Origin: Candidatus Sabulitectum sp.
GTDB lineage: Bacteria; Fermentibacterota; Fermentibacteria; Fermentibacterales; JCC-6
Direction: 5' to 3'
DNA length: 9,510 bases
Assembly (NCBI GenBank): GCA_029934845.1
Contig: JAOZLN010000031.1
Location: forward strand, 4,364 to 13,873
This document shows, one piece after another, positions 1-6,402 of this stretch (the first letter of the stretch is position 1; every line of letters starts with the position of its first letter). Below the pieces are notes generated by a model that was given only the letters and a program-made list of their open reading frames with translations, was not told where the DNA came from and made no database searches. The translations under genes were made by a program, and so were the position numbers.

Positions 1-1173
1 AAGGATGAAGGACCCTCTGGATTCCATTACAACCTGGCTCTTATTGTTGCAGATCATGTAGAGGAACACTTTGTTCGTTTCAGTGCGGTGACAGGCGGTG
101 TGAAGGATGTTCGAAAGATCGTTGCTGAAGCCGCTCTTCGCCGTGACACAGGTCAGGGCACAATGCTTTTTGTTGACGAGATACACCGTTTCAACCGAAG
201 TCAGCAGGATGCCTTTCTGCCCCATGTTGAAGATGGAACAATTCGTCTTGTGGGAGCAACAACCGAGAATCCTTCTTTTCATGTGAACGCTCCACTTTTA
301 AGCAGATGTTCGGTTTATGTTCTTGAACCTCTTCAGGCCTTTGATCTTGTTGAAATGGTTAAACGGATTGTTTCCAGTGATAAGTTTCGTAATAAATGTG
401 CTTCTTCTGTCAGTGCAGAAGCAATGGAAGTTATGGCAGCTGCGGCCGATGGTGATGCCAGAAGATGTTTGAATATGCTGGAGCAGCTTGTGGGAATTGC
501 CGGCTCCGGGGTTGTTTCGGGACAGATGGCAGCAGATCTTGTTCAGGCTGCGCCATTGCTTTACGATAACTCCGGCGAGGAACACTATAATCTTATAAGT
601 GCTTTGCACAAATCCATGAGGTCCAGCGATGTGGATGCTTCTCTTTACTGGCTGGCAAGAATGATCGCTTCCGGGGAAGACCCGCTTTACATAGGAAGAA
701 GAATGATCAGGTTTGCTTCAGAAGACATAGGTCTTGCGGATCCCTCCGCCCTTACGATCGCAATGAGATCTGTGGATGCATATAGATTTCTGGGTTCTCC
801 CGAGGGTGATCTTGCCCTTGCAGAGGCCGTGGTTTACATGGCTCTGGCTCCCAAATCCAACAGTGTTTATGCCGCATGGAAGAAAGTGCTGAAAACCATG
901 AGATCAATGGGAAGTCTGCGGGTTCCGCTGCATCTGCGGAATGCGCCTACCGCTTTGATGAAAAAATTGGAATATGGAAAAGGCTATCAGTACGCCCATG
1001 AGCAGAATGGTGGTATTGTAACACACAACAACCTTCCTGACGGTATGAAGGAAATACAGTTTTACAAGCCTTCAGATTCAGGGCGGGAAGCCAGAATATC
1101 ACAGGAGCTTGAGCGGTGGAAAAGAACCCGCCTGGAAGCCAGAAAGAATGAAAGGAATAAGAATGACCGATAA
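1..1173 (+). CDS. rarA: Replication-associated recombination protein A (RarA/MgsA), AAA+ ATPase, 5' end missing
   Basis: The reading frame is open from base 1, so the gene starts upstream; 390 codons are visible and roughly the first 50 residues are absent (E. coli RarA is about 447). Visible codons are numbered from base 1. Walker B is LFVDE at 56-60, sensor 1 is GATTENPSF at 85-93, the arginine finger is R102 in LLSRC, and the sensor 2 motif DARR is at 152-155. The C-terminal part carries the family's tetramerisation-domain hallmarks: ISALHKS, DPLYIGRR, SEDIGLADP, APKSNSVY and VPLHLRNAPT. RarA proteins act at stalled or gapped replication forks together with SSB and the recombination machinery. 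The P-loop region is odd: where GPPGTGKTT is expected, codons 4-11 read GPSGFHYN, lacking GK[TS] and one residue short, and the preceding KDE is not the usual hydrophobic strand. The family call is firm; whether this copy is an active ATPase is not. The end overlaps the next gene by 11 bases. Confidence 0.93.
   Translation, partial: KDEGPSGFHYNLALIVADHVEEHFVRFSAVTGGVKDVRKIVAEAALRRDTGQGTMLFVDEIHRFNRSQQDAFLPHVEDGTIRLVGATTENPSFHVNAPLLSRCSVYVLEPLQAFDLVEMVKRIVSSDKFRNKCASSVSAEAMEVMAAAADGDARRCLNMLEQLVGIAGSGVVSGQMAADLVQAAPLLYDNSGEEHYNLISALHKSMRSSDVDASLYWLARMIASGEDPLYIGRRMIRFASEDIGLADPSALTIAMRSVDAYRFLGSPEGDLALAEAVVYMALAPKSNSVYAAWKKVLKTMRSMGSLRVPLHLRNAPTALMKKLEYGKGYQYAHEQNGGIVTHNNLPDGMKEIQFYKPSDSGREARISQELERWKRTRLEARKNERNKNDR
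1152..1156 (+). promoter_or_regulatory. Ribosome binding site setting the start of the histidine-kinase-like gene
   Basis: AAGGA lies inside the last codons of rarA, 6 bases before the ATG at 1163. It decides that start over the in-frame ATGs at 1109 and 1148, which have no comparable site, and it implies coupling to rarA translation. Confidence 0.7.
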
Positions 1174-1927
1174 ACCAGTATTTATGGAAATTGAGTCGCC
1201 TGTTCAGTTCAGTGAGCTGTCTCCAGGGATGTATGCAGTGAACTGCAAAGAAAGATTCAATGCAGAGCTTACTCAGAATTTTTTGCAGTGTGCAGCGTAC
1301 TCAGCCAGTCCGGATTATTTTAGAAGCACTTTTCTGGGAATTTTACTTCCATACTATCTTCACAATGCCAATAATCTTATGGTGGGAGTGCTGGGGAATC
1401 TGGACCTTGCAGGGATGTTTTTGCCAGACCTTGAAAAAGTTGAGCCCAAAATAGCAGGTGCAAGATCTGCAACAGGCTCTGTGGTAGACTTTCTTCGGGG
1501 CATTGCGGCTGCGATCCCAGATAATGGCAGTTTGTTATTTAACAACGATGCTGTAAATATATGCCTGACTCTTTTGAAGGCAGCATGTGGAAGAAGCATT
1601 GATTCAACAGGGCTCAGTGGAATTGATATCGCTTCTCCGCTTGTCACAGAAAGCCCTTCACATGCCGCTGCAGCATTTATCGGTATGGTTGCCTGGACAA
1701 TTGTTTCCCTTGGAGGCAGCGGAACTGTCAGTGGCTCATCCTCAGAAGGAAGGATCGGGCTTAAATGGGTTAGACCTGAAGGGGCAGGTCAGGCTTACAT
1801 GCCGGGAAAAGAGAACAGTGCTTCCATTCTGGCCACCGCCGGTGGTCTTGCTTTTGCTGCGGGAATGGCACTTGTAATAGAAAACTGGACCGAGAATGAA
1901 GGGGAGGTGTCTCTTGTTGTTGGATAG
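1163..1927 (+). CDS. Divergent histidine-kinase-like protein (DHp plus degenerate ATPase-like domain), no sensor domain
   Basis: This encodes 254 residues with no firm family match. The start is the ATG at 1163 because AAGGA at 1152-1156 sits 6 bases upstream; an upstream ATG (1109) lies deep inside rarA. The best structural clue is HNANNLMVGVLGNLDLA at residues 67-83. It resembles the H-box of NtrB-like histidine kinases (H-[DN]-x-N-N-L-x-x-x-x-L-G-N), giving a candidate phospho-acceptor His67. An Ala/Arg-rich second helix follows (about 97-115), as in a DHp hairpin. The remainder (about 124-254) has the length and order of a HATPase domain and ends in a strand-like EGEVSLVVG. However, the N-box helix has no Asn (AAAAFIGMVAWTIVSLG) and I see no GxG lid motifs, so ATP binding looks unlikely. 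Known analogues of such a layout are the phosphotransferases ChpT and Spo0B; assignment to either is inference. No signal peptide, membrane segment or receiver domain is visible. It overlaps rarA by 11 bases and the RNase gene by 14 bases. Confidence 0.8.
   Translation: MTDKPVFMEIESPVQFSELSPGMYAVNCKERFNAELTQNFLQCAAYSASPDYFRSTFLGILLPYYLHNANNLMVGVLGNLDLAGMFLPDLEKVEPKIAGARSATGSVVDFLRGIAAAIPDNGSLLFNNDAVNICLTLLKAACGRSIDSTGLSGIDIASPLVTESPSHAAAAFIGMVAWTIVSLGGSGTVSGSSSEGRIGLKWVRPEGAGQAYMPGKENSASILATAGGLAFAAGMALVIENWTENEGEVSLVVG
1901..1909 (+). promoter_or_regulatory. Strong ribosome binding site before the RNase R-family gene
   Basis: GGGGAGGTG is an almost perfect anti-16S match located inside the end of the preceding gene. 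It is followed by three consecutive in-frame TTG codons at 1914, 1917 and 1920. Its core GGAGG is 6 bases before the first TTG and 9 before the second, pointing to a TTG start. The in-frame ATG at 1896 lies upstream of the site and has only a weak purine run ahead of it. Confidence 0.65.
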
Positions 1928-3962
1928 CAATGCCGGAGAACTGTTACGCCTGCTGTCTGCCTCAGGCGAGCGCCTGAACATGCAGGCGATAAACAGCAGA
2001 CTTCCTGACGTGCAGGACAGAACAGGAGCTGTGGAGGCTCTGATGCAGGCCGGGCTTATATGGCATGCAGGCAAGGGTCGATATGCAACTCTTAAAACCC
2101 TTGGCATGGAAGTTGGAACTATACGAATGCGTTCCGACGGTTCTGCAACTCTTTACACTCGAGAGCCGGATCCCATACGCATTGTTATCGAGAAGAACGA
2201 TACCGGTGGAGCTCTTGACAGAGATGTTGCCATCATCCGTCTTCTTGAACCTGATCTGCACAGTGGTGGATACAACGGCAGAGTGATCGATATACTGAAA
2301 CGGTTTCGAAAGAGAATCGCAGGTATTGCTAGAAAACGGGGGGAGAACTGGTTTCTTGATCCTCTTGATCCAAAGGTCAATGGTAATATTCCTCTTGATC
2401 CCGGTGAAGAGAAAATCAGGCAGGGTGATCTTATAGGATGCGATATAGAGTACGGCCGGAGTTCCATAAAGGTTAAAGCACTGTCAACTGTTGGTTCACC
2501 CAACACACCCGGAGCTCTCATAGACTCAGTATGTATCGATATGCAGCTTCCTGAAGATTTTTCCGAAGAAGTGAAGCGCGAATCTGATGCTGTGTGTATT
2601 TCACCAGTACCCCATAGTTCCAGGAAGGATCTCAGGGATGTTTATACACTGACCATTGATCCTGTGGACGCCAGGGATTTTGATGACGCAATTTCGATTG
2701 AGACACTTCCTCAGGGCGGATTCCGCCTGGGGGTTCATATAGCCGATGTTTCAGCATATGCTCCACCGAATTCACTGGTGGATAATGAGGCCATGAGAAG
2801 AGGAACCAGCGTTTATCTTCCCGACCGGGTAATACCAATGATCCCGGAGATTCTTTCAAACAGTGCCTGCTCGCTTCAACCCGATCAGGACAGACTTACA
2901 AAAACAGTGCTTATCAGCTACAATTCCTCCGGGAAACGAACTGATTTCAGCGTTTTCTCCTCACAGATAAGATCCCGCAGGAGGTTGAACTACACAGAGG
3001 CTTTTGCCATTCTTTCCGGCAATTCTTCCGGAGACATTGAACTGGACAAAGTATTCAATCAATTCGCAGAGCTGAACACACTGCTTGACAAGGTTCGAGA
3101 GAACCGGGGAGCTGTGGATCTGGGTGCATCAGATTTTAGAACCCGGTTCAACGATGAAGGGTTCCCGTGTGGTTTCGAAAGGGTTTCCGATGATGTTTCC
3201 CACCGCATGATAGAGAATTTTATGGTGGAGGCCAACAGTGCAGTTGCCGAGTTCTGCAAATGGCTGGAGCTTGATGTGCTTTTCAGAGTGCATGGTGACC
3301 CGGCTCCAGAGGCGTCAGAGAAACTGCGAAGGATCCTTTCTATTTACGGGTTCAAGATGCCGGGCCAGCTTTCTCCCCGTGCGTCAGCACTGTCAAAAAC
3401 CGTAAAGGAAGCAGAAGGAACCCCTCTGTATCCCATAATCAGGGATGCTGTACTCAGATCAATGCAGAAAGCTATATACTCTACGGAAAATTCCGGGCAT
3501 TACGGTCTTGCTCTCAGAAACTACATGCATTTCACCAGCCCTATCCGCAGATATCCTGATCTGGTGGTGCACCAGGCCATTACTGCCTATGAAGAAGGAA
3601 GTGTTCCGGTGCGTTCTGAAACCATGTCTACCCTTGGTGAAATGTGTTCCGGGCTTGAACGACGTGCTGCCGGTGCTGAAAGAGCAACAACCGAGCTTAT
3701 GGCTCTGCTTTATCTTGCCGGGGAAACTGGTAAGGTATTTGAGGGCGTTATTCGCGACAAAACAGATTTTGGACTGTTTATCCGTCTTCTCGATGTGCCT
3801 GTTGAAGGGCTGTTGCATGTAAGTGCACTGAAAAAATACAGACATTTCATTACAGGTGATCTTCACCCTGGCTCGGGAATTTTTGTTTCAGTGGAAAAAG
3901 CCGATCCTATTGAACGAAGACTTTCACTGCTGCCTGCAGAGGCACCGGAGGATACTGAATGA
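1914..3962 (+). CDS. rnr: RNase R-family 3'-5' exoribonuclease (RNB domain)
   Basis: This cytoplasmic hydrolytic exoribonuclease degrades RNA processively from the 3' end, including structured RNA in the RNase R branch. From the TTG at 1914 it has 682 residues (688 from the ATG at 1896), shorter than E. coli RNase R (813). An N-terminal winged-helix-like region (1-75) and OB/cold-shock domains come first. The RNB domain follows with IDPVDARDFDDA; D249, D255, D257 and D258 match the four metal-binding aspartates of E. coli RNase R (D272, D278, D280, D281). Other family signatures are SVYLPDRVIPM, RGAVDL, and FTSPIRRYPDLVVH from residue 540. An S1 domain starts near 603 (GKVFEGVI...DFGLFIRL...VEGLLHVS). 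The C-terminus is acidic (APEDTE) and lacks the Lys-rich tail of enterobacterial RNase R. Catalytic residues are intact, so activity is expected. It overlaps the preceding gene by 14 bases and nadE by 4 (ATGA). RNase II is an alternative name, but the motif set and S1 region favour RNase R. Confidence 0.93.
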   Translation: MLLDSNAGELLRLLSASGERLNMQAINSRLPDVQDRTGAVEALMQAGLIWHAGKGRYATLKTLGMEVGTIRMRSDGSATLYTREPDPIRIVIEKNDTGGALDRDVAIIRLLEPDLHSGGYNGRVIDILKRFRKRIAGIARKRGENWFLDPLDPKVNGNIPLDPGEEKIRQGDLIGCDIEYGRSSIKVKALSTVGSPNTPGALIDSVCIDMQLPEDFSEEVKRESDAVCISPVPHSSRKDLRDVYTLTIDPVDARDFDDAISIETLPQGGFRLGVHIADVSAYAPPNSLVDNEAMRRGTSVYLPDRVIPMIPEILSNSACSLQPDQDRLTKTVLISYNSSGKRTDFSVFSSQIRSRRRLNYTEAFAILSGNSSGDIELDKVFNQFAELNTLLDKVRENRGAVDLGASDFRTRFNDEGFPCGFERVSDDVSHRMIENFMVEANSAVAEFCKWLELDVLFRVHGDPAPEASEKLRRILSIYGFKMPGQLSPRASALSKTVKEAEGTPLYPIIRDAVLRSMQKAIYSTENSGHYGLALRNYMHFTSPIRRYPDLVVHQAITAYEEGSVPVRSETMSTLGEMCSGLERRAAGAERATTELMALLYLAGETGKVFEGVIRDKTDFGLFIRLLDVPVEGLLHVSALKKYRHFITGDLHPGSGIFVSVEKADPIERRLSLLPAEAPEDTE

Positions 3963-4702
3963 TCTATGCAGAATTGACCGGCATGATTACCGAATGGATA
4001 AAAGAGCGCGTAAAAAGTGCAGGAGTGAACGGAGTTGTTATCGGGCTTAGTGGAGGGATCGACTCGGGAGTTACGGCTGCGTTGTGCGTTCGTGCCCTGG
4101 GGGCCCAGAATGTTCTTGGTCTGGTGATGCCCTGCGAAAGCATTGAAGCCGACACCAGAGACGGACACAGAACAGCAGAGCATCTTGGTATTACGGTAAA
4201 GGAAATTGATATTTCACCGATCTTCCATGTCTTTGTAACAGCAGCATCTCTGGATACCTCAGATGTATTGAATCTTGCAAATGTGAAAGCACGACTTAGA
4301 ATGACCATGGAATATGCCCACTCCGGGAACAGGCTTGTTGCCGGAACTGGAAATCTTTCAGAGACTAAAACAGGATACTGGACGAAGTGGGGAGACGGCG
4401 CAGCTGATTTTCTTCCCATAGCTGACCTGTGGAAAGATGAAGTAGGTGAACTCGCCAGATACCTTGAGTTGCCGGAGTGGATGGTGGTCCGGGTTCCATC
4501 AGCAGGGTTGTGGGTTGATCAGAGTGATGAAGATGAAATGGGCGTTACCTATAACGAAATAAAGAGGTACTTTACTCAGGGATCTGACAGTGTATCTGCA
4601 GGGGCTGCAGAGCGGATCGCCCGGTTGAATTCCAGCAGTGCCCATAAGAGAGAACCGATCCCTTATTACCATGCCAGGGGGTGGCTTGATGAAAGCAGAT
4701 AA
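3959..4702 (+). CDS. nadE: NH3-dependent NAD(+) synthetase
   Basis: This enzyme makes NAD from nicotinic acid adenine dinucleotide, ATP and ammonia, the last step of NAD biosynthesis, in the cytoplasm. It has 247 residues, the size of the ammonia-dependent form; no N-terminal glutaminase (nitrilase) domain is present. The PP-loop ATP pyrophosphatase motif SGGIDS is at 31-36, and GTGNLSE at 129-135 matches the conserved GTGN[KL]SE. TKWGDGAADFLPI and PSAGLWVDQSDEDEMG also match the family, as does the C-terminal HKREPIP. Aromatic positions in the usual GYFTKYGDG read GYWTKWGDG, a mild divergence. The start is the ATG in the ATGA overlap with the RNase stop; the next gene's start lies 14 bases inside its 3' end. 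With no glutaminase domain, ammonia must come from free NH3 or a separate glutaminase not seen here. Confidence 0.96.
   Translation: MIYAELTGMITEWIKERVKSAGVNGVVIGLSGGIDSGVTAALCVRALGAQNVLGLVMPCESIEADTRDGHRTAEHLGITVKEIDISPIFHVFVTAASLDTSDVLNLANVKARLRMTMEYAHSGNRLVAGTGNLSETKTGYWTKWGDGAADFLPIADLWKDEVGELARYLELPEWMVVRVPSAGLWVDQSDEDEMGVTYNEIKRYFTQGSDSVSAGAAERIARLNSSSAHKREPIPYYHARGWLDESR
4676..4681 (+). promoter_or_regulatory. Ribosome binding site setting the purH start
   Basis: AGGGGG lies inside the end of nadE, 7 bases before the ATG at 4689. It favours that ATG over the in-frame ATG at 4638, which would add 17 residues encoded inside nadE that PurH proteins do not need. Confidence 0.65.
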
Positions 4703-6179
4703 ACGAACTGCACTTATCAGTGTCTGGAATAAAGACGGGCTTGAAGACTTCGCCATGGGGCTTTCTGGTCTTGGCTGGGAACTGTGGGCGTCAGGTGGAA
4801 CTGCTGATGTTATTGAAAAAGCCGGTGTTTCAGTCCGCCGCACAGAAGAGCTTACCGGTATTAGCTCCATACTTGGCGGCAGGGTTAAAACACTTCATCC
4901 AGAGCTGCACGCCTCTATTCTTGCCGACGGAGAGGCCAGGGAATCAAGGGTGCTTGAAGGCAAGCCTGTTTTTGATCTTGTGGCGGTTGACTTCTACCCG
5001 TTTTATAAAGCCAGAGATTTAGATCCGGTTTCAAGAGAAACAATAGAGCTTGTTGATATTGGAGGCCCTACAATGGCCAGGGGCGCGGCAAAAAACTGGC
5101 ATGAGGTGATCAGTGCTACCGGTTGTGATGTTTTTCCATATGTTTTGAAAACCATTAAAGATGGCCAGGATGATCTTGTGTTCAGGCGTGAAATGGCATC
5201 CAGAACATTCTCCATTACCTCTGCATACGACCTGCATGTTTCTTTGAAACTGGAAGAGGGAATCGCCCCGGCCCTTCGCTACGGTGAGAACCCGCATCAG
5301 AAAGCAGCAGTTCATTTTTCGTGGCCGAAGGAAGGCTTTGGAAGTGCAGAGGTTCTTGGCGGCAAAGCATTAAGCTACAACAACTATCTTGATGCATCCG
5401 CTGCCTGTTCAATAGCTGCCGACTTTGTAGACGGGGTGCCCTGCGTTGTTCTGGCAAAGCACGGGAATCCTTGTGGTGTGGGTTGTGGCGAAACTGTTTC
5501 TGAAGCGTTCCAGAATGCGTTCAGAGCTGACAGGGTATCCCCTTACGGAGGTATTCTGGCCTGTACCACAGCTGTTGATCTGGAACTGGTGAAAAAGCTT
5601 AAAGGTATTTTTCTTGAGATAGTAATAGCTCCTGAATTCAGTGAAGATGCTCTTGCCAGGCTGCAGAAAAGAAAGAATCTTAGAATACTTAGAATGCCAA
5701 TTGCAACAGACAAAGCCCTGCTTCTTCGGTCCATATGGGGCGGTCTGCTGGTTCAGGAGCCGGACCTTTCTTTAGAGGCTGCTTCTGAATGGACTGTTGC
5801 CACAGAAAGAAAACCAACAGCAGCAGAGCTGGTGGCTCTTGATCTTGCATGGAAAGTTGTCAAAGGCGTTAAGAGTAACGCCATCGTTATAGGAGACAGC
5901 AGAGGAACCCTCGGGGTGGGTATAGGGCAGCCAAGCAGAATTGAAAGCCTTGATCTTGCCGTGCGCAGGGCGGTCCGTGAGAATAACGATCTTTCAGGTT
6001 CCGTGCTTGCAAGCGATGCCTTCTTCCCGTTCCGTGATGGTCCTGACAAGGCTGCTGAAGCCGGTGTTAAAGCTATTATTCAGCCAGGCGGTTCCATCCG
6101 TGACGAAGAGGTTATAGCTTCATGCAATGAGCACGGCATAGCTATGGTATTCACAGCTGTCAGACACTTCAGGCATTAA
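4689..6179 (+). CDS. purH: Bifunctional AICAR formyltransferase / IMP cyclohydrolase
   Basis: PurH performs the last two steps of de novo purine synthesis: it formylates AICAR using 10-formyl-THF and then closes the ring to IMP. It has 496 residues from the ATG at 4689, slightly below the usual 510-530. The N-terminal cyclohydrolase (MGS-like) domain shows TALISVWNKDGL, ASGGTA near the phosphate site, and KTLHPELHASIL at 67-78. The transformylase domain carries RYGENPHQ from 197, ALSYNNYLDA, and the catalytic Lys-His pair K257-H258 in AKHGNPCG. KSNAIVI, GIGQPSRIES, ASDAFFPF and the final IIQPGGSIRDEE complete the family pattern. GIGQPSR replaces the more common GAGQMSR, a small change. It overlaps nadE by 14 bases and appears to be the last intact gene of the five-gene run; no clear terminator follows. 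Confidence 0.97.
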   Translation: MKADKRTALISVWNKDGLEDFAMGLSGLGWELWASGGTADVIEKAGVSVRRTEELTGISSILGGRVKTLHPELHASILADGEARESRVLEGKPVFDLVAVDFYPFYKARDLDPVSRETIELVDIGGPTMARGAAKNWHEVISATGCDVFPYVLKTIKDGQDDLVFRREMASRTFSITSAYDLHVSLKLEEGIAPALRYGENPHQKAAVHFSWPKEGFGSAEVLGGKALSYNNYLDASAACSIAADFVDGVPCVVLAKHGNPCGVGCGETVSEAFQNAFRADRVSPYGGILACTTAVDLELVKKLKGIFLEIVIAPEFSEDALARLQKRKNLRILRMPIATDKALLLRSIWGGLLVQEPDLSLEAASEWTVATERKPTAAELVALDLAWKVVKGVKSNAIVIGDSRGTLGVGIGQPSRIESLDLAVRRAVRENNDLSGSVLASDAFFPFRDGPDKAAEAGVKAIIQPGGSIRDEEVIASCNEHGIAMVFTAVRHFRH

Positions 6180-6185
6180 GAGTAT

Positions 6186-6386
6186 ATGAGTCGACAAGGA
6201 GATTGTTTTTTGTTTTATTCAAAAGAAGTTTCAATTGGGCAACAGCCTGTTGCCCCAATAACACAGATTCCCTGGGGGCATAACATTGCAATTATTACAA
6301 AATGCCAGAGTATGGAAGAGGCAACATACTATTTACAGAAGAATTTGAAACAGAGCTGATGAGAGATATTGACATTGTTGATTAAC
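6186..6386 (+). pseudogene. Remnant of a DUF1016 / YhcG-type PD-(D/E)XK nuclease gene
   Basis: Frame 3 from the ATG at 6186 gives 57 residues ending in two tandem TGA stops (6357-6362). The segment QQPVAPITQIPWGHN, followed by IAIITKC and EEATYYLQK, closely follows the centre of DUF1016 N-terminal domains. E. coli YhcG has QQPVAQLPWGHN there, and family members continue with an EEAxxYxxxTI...WSR...LxxQI pattern. In the same frame after the stops the sequence reads EILTLLIN, where relatives have a similar ILTLQIK-type stretch, so similarity resumes across the nonsense codons. The N-terminal helical part (about 100 or more residues) and the whole C-terminal nuclease domain are absent. A Shine-Dalgarno AAGGAG at 6196-6201 lies 8 bases before an in-frame TTG at 6210, so a short peptide could still be made. 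Family recognition is from memory of motifs. A functional small protein is possible but less likely. Confidence 0.72.
6234..6259. repeat. Near-perfect inverted repeat (hairpin) inside the DUF1016-like remnant
   Basis: ATTGGGCAACA and TGTTGCCCCAAT are complementary except for one extra C in the right arm, with a GCC loop, giving an 11-bp stem with a single bulge. It lies 55 bases after the purH stop. No T-tract follows on either strand, so a standard intrinsic terminator is not supported. It may be an mRNA 3'-end stabilising hairpin, a Rho-associated pause site, or a chance feature of the remnant's codons. Confidence 0.45.
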
Positions 6387-6402
6387 ATGATCGGAGTGTT
6401 TT

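Larger units (their letters stand above)
6180..6402 (+). other. Only intergenic gap of the window; holds a gene remnant, no clear promoter or terminator
   Basis: This 223-base stretch separates the purH run from the transglycosylase pair. It is AT-richer than the flanking genes. It contains the DUF1016-like remnant and an inverted repeat, described separately. I looked for a purH terminator and a promoter for the downstream gene: the hairpin has no T-run on either side, and the TTGACA at 6369-6374 has no -10 box at the right distance. A promoter must still be here if slt is transcribed separately. Confidence 0.6.

Noticed and set aside
1109..1162. Longer start of the histidine-kinase-like gene at ATG 1109
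   Set aside because: It would overlap rarA by 65 bases without a ribosome site, whereas ATG 1163 has AAGGA at good spacing.
88..1173. GTG at 88 as the true start of rarA
   Set aside because: The frame is open to base 1 and codons 12-29 upstream of it already match RarA (LALIVADHV, RFSAVT), so the start lies outside the window.
3964..4419. 151-codon ORF on the minus strand
   Set aside because: It mirrors the strongly conserved NadE frame and shows no motif of its own.
4638..4688. Upstream purH start at ATG 4638
   Set aside because: The extra 17 residues lie inside nadE and do not resemble PurH; the ATG at 4689 has AGGGGG 7 bases upstream.
6234..6259. Hairpin as a Rho-independent terminator of purH
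   Set aside because: The bases after the stem are AACACAG, with no T-run on either strand, and the stem contains a bulge.
6369..6374. TTGACA as a -35 box for the transglycosylase gene
   Set aside because: The sequence 16-18 bases downstream is not like a -10 box (about TCGGAG), so no promoter can be supported.
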